Shown here: positions 7,097 through 12,500 of the stretch, one piece after another
Layout: every line of letters begins with the position of its first letter
Numbering within the stretch: position 1 is the stretch's first letter
Assembly (NCBI RefSeq): GCF_019977655.1
Contig: NZ_AP024849.1
Span: forward strand, 5,737,501 to 5,750,000
Direction: 5' to 3'
Source: Clostridium gelidum
GTDB lineage: Bacteria; Bacillota; Clostridia; Clostridiales; Clostridiaceae
Length of the DNA stretch: 12,500 bases
Made by a program: the position numbers and the translations under genes
The notes under the pieces: model-generated
Seen by the model: the letters and a program-made list of their open reading frames with translations, nothing else
What the model was told of the DNA's origin: nothing
The model's database searches: none

Positions 7097-9964
7097 CTAC
7101 TTATTCATTTCTTTAAAATCATCATTCTCATTAATATCTATGTCTTCAATTAATTTAGCTTCTTGTATTATATTGATTTCACTTACTTTTAATACTAAGG
7201 TAGCCATTGGTGGTACTTTTATTTTTATGGAATATGGTTGTTTTTGGAATGGTGCTTTTTCAGATATTAATGCATCCTCCATTATTTGCCCTGAACCACC
7301 ATATTTACTATCATCAGTATTAAATATTTCTTTATAGCTACCTAGGAATGGCACTCCAATTTGGTAGTCATAATATACTGTAGACTTAAAGTTTATTACA
7401 AATATTAATGTATCTTGATCATCTCTACTTCTTCTAGTAAAAATTAATATACTTTGCTCATCATTATCTGCTTCTATCCAATTAAACCCTGTATTGTCAT
7501 GATCAAGTTCCCAAAAAGCCTTATTATTAATATATAGATTATTTAAATCTTTAAAAAATGCATGTGTCTTTTTATGCATTTCTAAATCCTTAATTAAATT
7601 CCATTCTAATTGTTCATATTCTCGCCATTCTATGGTTTGTGCAAATTCACATCCCATAAATAGTAGCTTTTTACCTGGATGTCCCATCATGTAACCCATA
7701 AATGCTCTAAGTCCTGCAAACTTATTCCATTCATCGCCCCACATTTTATCTAATAGTGACTTCTTACCATGAACAATTTCATCATGCGAAAGAGGTAACA
7801 AGTAATTTTCAGCATGATTGTACATCATTGCAAATGTTATATTTCTATGATTATTCTTTCTATATTTAGGATCTATTTCAACATATTCTAATGTGTCATT
7901 CATCCAGCCCATATTCCATTTTAAATTAAATCCTAATCCATCATTATCTGTAGGCTTTGTTATATTAGGCCATGATGTTGATTCTTCTGCTATCATAAGT
8001 GCTGTAGAATATTCTGCAAACACTGCTTTATTTAATTCTTTTAAGAAATCTATTGCTTCTAAATTTCCGTTTCCACCAAACTTATTTGGAACCCACTCTC
8101 CATGTGATCTACTATAATCTAAATATAAAATACTAGATACAGCATCTACTCTTAATCCATCAACATGAAATTCTCTATACCAATATAATGCATTTGATAT
8201 TAAATAACTCTTTACTTCCGGTCTACCTAAATCAAAATTGCAAGTTCCCCATCCTCTATTTTCAGCTCTCCACTCTTCTTGGTATTCATATGTTGGTGTT
8301 CCATCAAATTTATATAATCCATGGGCATCCTTACAGAAATGTCCTGGAACCCAATCCATTATCACTCCTATATTTTCTTTATGCAACTTATTTATCAATT
8401 TTTTAAGTCCTTCAATAGTTCCATACCTGCTTGTTGGCGAATAGTATCCTGTCCCTTGATATCCCCAAGAAGCATCTAATGGATGTTCAACAAGTGGCAT
8501 AATTTCCACATGTGTATATCCCATTTCTTTTACATACTTAGGTAAGTCGTCAGCAATTTCTTCATAGGTTAAAAATCCACCATCTTTATTTGTTTTCCAA
8601 GAACCTAAATGCACTTCATATATATTTAGTGGTTGTTCTAATACATTTATTCCCTTTATTTTATCAATCCATTTCTTGTCATTCCAGTTAAATTGTTTAG
8701 GCTCATATACTATTGATGCACTATCTGGTCTTAATTCAGTTTGTATTGCATATGGATCAGCCTTATAATCTCCTGTTTTACCATCTTTACTTATTATACA
8801 ATACTTATATTTATCTCCAGCTTTAACTTCTGAAAAAAAGCCTTTCCATAGTCCATTTTCAGTTATTTTTTCAAGTTTATATTCATCTTTTACTTCAAAA
8901 TCACTGAAATCACCAACCACATACACATCTTTAGCATTAGGTGCCCAAGTTGCAAATTGTACACCCTTCTTTCTTTTTTCAGTCTTAATATGTGATCCCA
9001 GTATATTGTAAGTTTCGTAATTCTTACCTTGATGAAATAAATATGTGTTAAAGCTAGTTATATCAGTCTTATCGACTTTTTCTACAACCTTTTTTACTGT
9101 ATTTTTTATTTGTTCAGCTTTAGATTGTGTTTTTATTTCTTTTACAGCATCTGCTTTAGTTTGTATTTCTACTACTTCTTCAACAGCAGCTTTAACTTGT
9201 GCTACAGTTGATTTCTTTGCAGGCGATTTTCTTTTATTAGTAGATGTCTTGGTTTTAGGAACTACAACAATTTCCTCTGTTTTACTGGTAGTAGTCTTGG
9301 CTAATAGCTTTGAAGGTGTTTTTCTTGTATTAGTAGTTGCCTTACTTTTAGGAGCTACAACAGTTTCCTCTGTTTTACTAGTAGTAGTCTTGGCTACTGA
9401 CTTTGATGGTGCTTTTCTTGTATTAGTAGTTGCCTTACTTTTAGGAGTTACAACAGTTTCCTCTGTTTCACTAGTAGTAGCCTTCGCTACTGACTTTGAA
9501 GGCACTTTTTTCGTAGTTGTTGCCTTAGCTGTAGTACTTTTCTTCACAGTTTTAGATTCAGCTTTTTCCTCTTTATTAGTATCAACATCTTTAACACTTA
9601 TTTTTACTTCTTTTTTATTCGTTGTCTCTTTCTTTGTGCTATCTGTTTTGCTGGTTTCATTATTTTGTGGTTTTAGCGCAATTTCTTTTTCAGATTTTAC
9701 TGAATCTTTAGTTGTTGAAGTTTTTTTTGTAGTAGTTTTCTTTATTATTTCTTTTGCTTTTGTTTCAATTGGAACTTTAGCATTTTTTACAGCAACCTTT
9801 TTTTCTATGTTTTTTGCACTTTTGTCATTGCTTTGTTTTAAATTAGTTGAAGAACTTTCTTTAGCAACTAGTTTATTATTATTTTCTATTGCTCTATTTA
9901 TATTTTCTCCCACTACATTTTCCTCTTTATTATTAGCTTGAGTGCTTTTGTGCTTATCTTGCAT
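7097..9964 (-). CDS. glgB: 1,4-alpha-glucan branching enzyme with a ~300-residue Lys/Thr-rich N-terminal extension
   Basis: GlgB cuts alpha-1,4 chains and rejoins them by alpha-1,6 bonds, creating glycogen branches. The normal enzyme spans about residues 305-928: a CBM48-like module (about 325-425; FATWAPNAKDVYVVGDFSDF), then a GH13 barrel. Catalytic motifs are intact: region I DWVPGH (537-542), region II GLRVDAVS with nucleophile Asp607, region III MIAEES with acid/base Glu660, and region IV LSHDE with His727-Asp728. Residues 1-304 are an unusual low-complexity extension rich in Lys, Thr, Ser and Ala with no Phe, Tyr, Trp or Cys, and hold three 31-residue repeats (155-247). An acidic tail (926-955) ends the protein. 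The total of 955 residues compares with about 630-730 for typical GlgB. The ATG at 9962-9964 has a GGGGG RBS nine bases upstream (9974-9978). No other in-frame Met occurs before the catalytic domain and the frame is open throughout, so the extension appears to be translated. The gene lies first in the cluster. Confidence 0.96.
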   Translation of the reverse strand: MQDKHKSTQANNKEENVVGENINRAIENNNKLVAKESSSTNLKQSNDKSAKNIEKKVAVKNAKVPIETKAKEIIKKTTTKKTSTTKDSVKSEKEIALKPQNNETSKTDSTKKETTNKKEVKISVKDVDTNKEEKAESKTVKKSTTAKATTTKKVPSKSVAKATTSETEETVVTPKSKATTNTRKAPSKSVAKTTTSKTEETVVAPKSKATTNTRKTPSKLLAKTTTSKTEEIVVVPKTKTSTNKRKSPAKKSTVAQVKAAVEEVVEIQTKADAVKEIKTQSKAEQIKNTVKKVVEKVDKTDITSFNTYLFHQGKNYETYNILGSHIKTEKRKKGVQFATWAPNAKDVYVVGDFSDFEVKDEYKLEKITENGLWKGFFSEVKAGDKYKYCIISKDGKTGDYKADPYAIQTELRPDSASIVYEPKQFNWNDKKWIDKIKGINVLEQPLNIYEVHLGSWKTNKDGGFLTYEEIADDLPKYVKEMGYTHVEIMPLVEHPLDASWGYQGTGYYSPTSRYGTIEGLKKLINKLHKENIGVIMDWVPGHFCKDAHGLYKFDGTPTYEYQEEWRAENRGWGTCNFDLGRPEVKSYLISNALYWYREFHVDGLRVDAVSSILYLDYSRSHGEWVPNKFGGNGNLEAIDFLKELNKAVFAEYSTALMIAEESTSWPNITKPTDNDGLGFNLKWNMGWMNDTLEYVEIDPKYRKNNHRNITFAMMYNHAENYLLPLSHDEIVHGKKSLLDKMWGDEWNKFAGLRAFMGYMMGHPGKKLLFMGCEFAQTIEWREYEQLEWNLIKDLEMHKKTHAFFKDLNNLYINNKAFWELDHDNTGFNWIEADNDEQSILIFTRRSRDDQDTLIFVINFKSTVYYDYQIGVPFLGSYKEIFNTDDSKYGGSGQIMEDALISEKAPFQKQPYSIKIKVPPMATLVLKVSEINIIQEAKLIEDIDINENDDFKEMNK
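9224..9502 (-). repeat. Three tandem 93-bp repeats inside glgB
   Basis: Three adjacent in-frame 93-bp units encode residues 155-185, 186-216 and 217-247 of GlgB. Each protein unit begins PSK(S/L)(V/L)AK and runs through TTS(E/K)TEE(T/I)VV to a TNxRK end. Units 1 and 2 are almost identical in protein and DNA; unit 3 has diverged more. A partial fourth start (PAKKS) follows. The exact multiple of three keeps the frame open, so copy number could vary without breaking the gene. Confidence 0.9.
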
Positions 9965-10578
9965 TAAACCATACCCCCATCCATATTTGTATCCCTCTCA
10001 TAATCATAAATTTCCATTCTTATATTTTGTTTTTCATTTATATATATCTATCTTACCAAATTTCGTAGTACATTTCACTTATTTTTCTATTTTTTTTATT
10101 AAATTTATTAGTTCACTTGATTTTTTTAAATTAATTATCGATATTTATCCATAAAAATGTATTAAATTAATTTATGTATTTTTACTAAACTTAGTATTTT
10201 TTTCTAACTACAAAGTCATAATCGCTAACTAATTAATTGTTTACATTAATTTCAAAAAATATGGAAATATTATAAATTTTATCTTTTGAATATTCATAAT
10301 TATTAAATTATATTTAAATAAAACTTTTTATAAAAAATAAAAATATTATCTTCTATATTCTAATTAATTTTAAATTTATATAACTTTTATCTATTCTTAT
10401 GTTAATTTTTGTTCTAATTAAATTTTAAAAAAACACTAATAAATTATAATCATCCGCTTTATAATTAAATTAATAATAAAGATGATGTTAATACTAGCGT
10501 TAAATTATTATAATACTTAAAAAAGCTGCTAATTAAAAACACTTTTTTATAATATCTTCTGTATTAAATTTTTATAGT
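9965..10578. other. Intergenic AT-rich region upstream of glgB
   Basis: More than 600 bases of extremely AT-rich DNA lie between the second rrn terminator and glgB. I see no credible gene. The glgB RBS is at 9974-9978. A perfect TATAAT on the minus strand (10507-10512) lacks a recognisable -35 at 16-18 bp, so it is only a weak promoter candidate and would imply a leader of about 540 bases. Other TATAAT-like strings near 10269, 10307 and 10443 also lack a -35. A short separated inverted repeat ATCATC/GATGAT lies near 10450-10486. No classical catabolite-response element was found. Confidence 0.4.
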
Positions 10579-10637
10579 AAAAAATCAAAGATACAATACA
10601 TATTTTATCTGAAGCAAATATATATTGCATCTTTGAT
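10579..10637 (-). terminator. Second intrinsic terminator: long imperfect inverted repeat
   Basis: Arms of 22 bases at 10584-10605 and 10616-10637 are complementary except at two positions, around a 10-base loop. On the minus strand the hairpin is followed directly by a run of T's (the A's at 10579-10584), as in an intrinsic terminator. No T-run follows on the plus strand. It lies about 50 bases beyond the first terminator and could back it up, insulating glgB from the rRNA operon. Confidence 0.6.
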
Positions 10638-10686
10638 ACACTATTTCTTTCATAAATTTAAAATACCTCTAACTATTTTAACAAAT

Positions 10687-10718
10687 AAAAAAAGATAGTT
10701 ATTACAACTATCTTTTTT
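10687..10718 (-). terminator. Intrinsic terminator after the 5S rRNA gene
   Basis: On the minus strand a perfect 7-bp stem GATAGTT/AACTATC (10694-10700 with 10706-10712) encloses a five-base loop and is followed by seven T's. A-rich and T-rich flanks extend the stem. It begins a few bases after the 3' end of 5S rRNA and ends the rRNA transcript. Confidence 0.9.
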
Positions 10719-10722
10719 ATTT

Positions 10723-10839
10723 ACCTCGCAACGTCCTACTCTGCCACACAGTCACCCGTGCAGTACCATCGGCGCTATAGACCTTAACTGTCCTGTTCGG
10801 AATGGGAAGGAGTGTTACCTCTATGCCATCGTCACGAGA
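10723..10839 (-). rRNA. rrf: 5S ribosomal RNA
   Basis: The minus strand carries the standard 5S core, including ACTCCTTCCCATTCCGAAC, AGCGCCGATGGTACTGC and GGGTGACTGTGTGGCAGAG. The terminal helix I forms between CTCGTGACG near 10830-10838 and CGTTGCGAG near 10725-10733. This fixes a length of about 114-117 nt; the ends may be off by a base or two. It is the last gene of the rRNA operon and is followed by an intrinsic terminator. Confidence 0.96.
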
Positions 10840-10975
10840 TTAAGTGAGTCTCTAAATCTATGATTTAGTTAGACGAACTTATGCAAATTCGTTAGAATTT
10901 GTTTTCCTTTGAAAGAATGCTCTTTCAAAATTGCATATAGAATTAATGTATATTTTACAACTTGATTAAATAATT
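10840..10975 (-). other. 23S-5S spacer with stacked hairpins
   Basis: This 136-base spacer has no tRNA. Three hairpins are visible: 10852-10858 with 10862-10868 (7 bp, 3-base loop), an ACGAA/TTCGT stem around 10873-10892, and a 9-bp stem 10908-10916 with 10921-10929 (loop ATGC). Such stems are typical of rRNA processing regions and probably guide cleavage that frees 23S and 5S rRNA from the precursor. Confidence 0.6.

Positions 10976-12500
<1,525 letters not shown>

Noticed and set aside
9045..9941. 298-codon plus-strand open frame opposite the glgB extension
   Set aside because: It is a shadow of the Lys/Thr repeats: its translation is a monotonous Val/Phe/Leu/Ser string, as expected from the complement, and the glgB frame continues into a true catalytic domain.
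10478..10500. Catabolite-response (CcpA) site near the sequence TTTAACGCTAGT
   Set aside because: Spacing around the central CG does not fit the cre consensus.
10840..10975. Possible tRNA between 5S and 23S
   Set aside because: No cloverleaf, T-arm GTTCGA motif or acceptor pairing; only simple hairpins are present.

Overview
This window is AT-rich, low-GC Firmicute DNA, most probably Clostridium or a close relative. The evidence is the very A+T-rich intergenic DNA, strong G-rich Shine-Dalgarno sequences before every gene, and clostridial-type 5S/23S rRNA. Every supported gene lies on the minus strand, so transcription runs from right to left. The genus is inferred from general sequence character only.

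Right end (about 10723-12500): the 3' half of a 23S rRNA gene (cut by the window edge), a spacer with stacked hairpins, and a 5S rRNA gene. Two intrinsic terminators in a row follow. The first is a classic hairpin plus T-tract (10687-10718). The second is a long imperfect inverted repeat with 22-base arms (10584-10637) that also ends in T's. About 600 bases of AT-rich DNA with no convincing gene separate them from the next gene.

Middle and left (1-9964): a glycogen-metabolism cluster read in the order glgB (branching enzyme), a structured non-coding element, glgA (glycogen synthase), glgP (glycogen phosphorylase), a GH13 alpha-amylase-like gene, and glgC (ADP-glucose pyrophosphorylase, cut by the left edge). 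GlgC makes ADP-glucose, GlgA builds the alpha-1,4 chain, GlgB adds alpha-1,6 branches, and GlgP releases glucose-1-phosphate. The GH13 gene sits where a debranching or maltodextrin-processing enzyme would be expected. Gaps of 25 bp (glgA-glgP) and 12 bp (glgP-GH13), with an RBS overlapping the glgP stop codon, indicate a co-transcribed and partly translationally coupled core. glgC follows a 264-bp gap and may also have its own promoter.

Three things stand out. (1) The GH13 protein keeps its fold motifs, but almost every catalytic-centre residue is replaced by a similar one: nucleophile Asp to Asn, acid/base Glu to Asp, and region I and IV His lost. It is probably a pseudoenzyme or has changed chemistry. 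(2) The glgB-glgA gap holds a GC-richer element of about 143 nt that folds on the coding strand into a closed multi-stem structure ending just before the glgA RBS. It is a candidate regulatory or stand-alone structured RNA. (3) GlgB carries an unusual N-terminal extension of about 300 residues, Lys/Thr-rich and free of aromatic residues, with three 31-residue tandem repeats, plus an acidic C-terminal tail.
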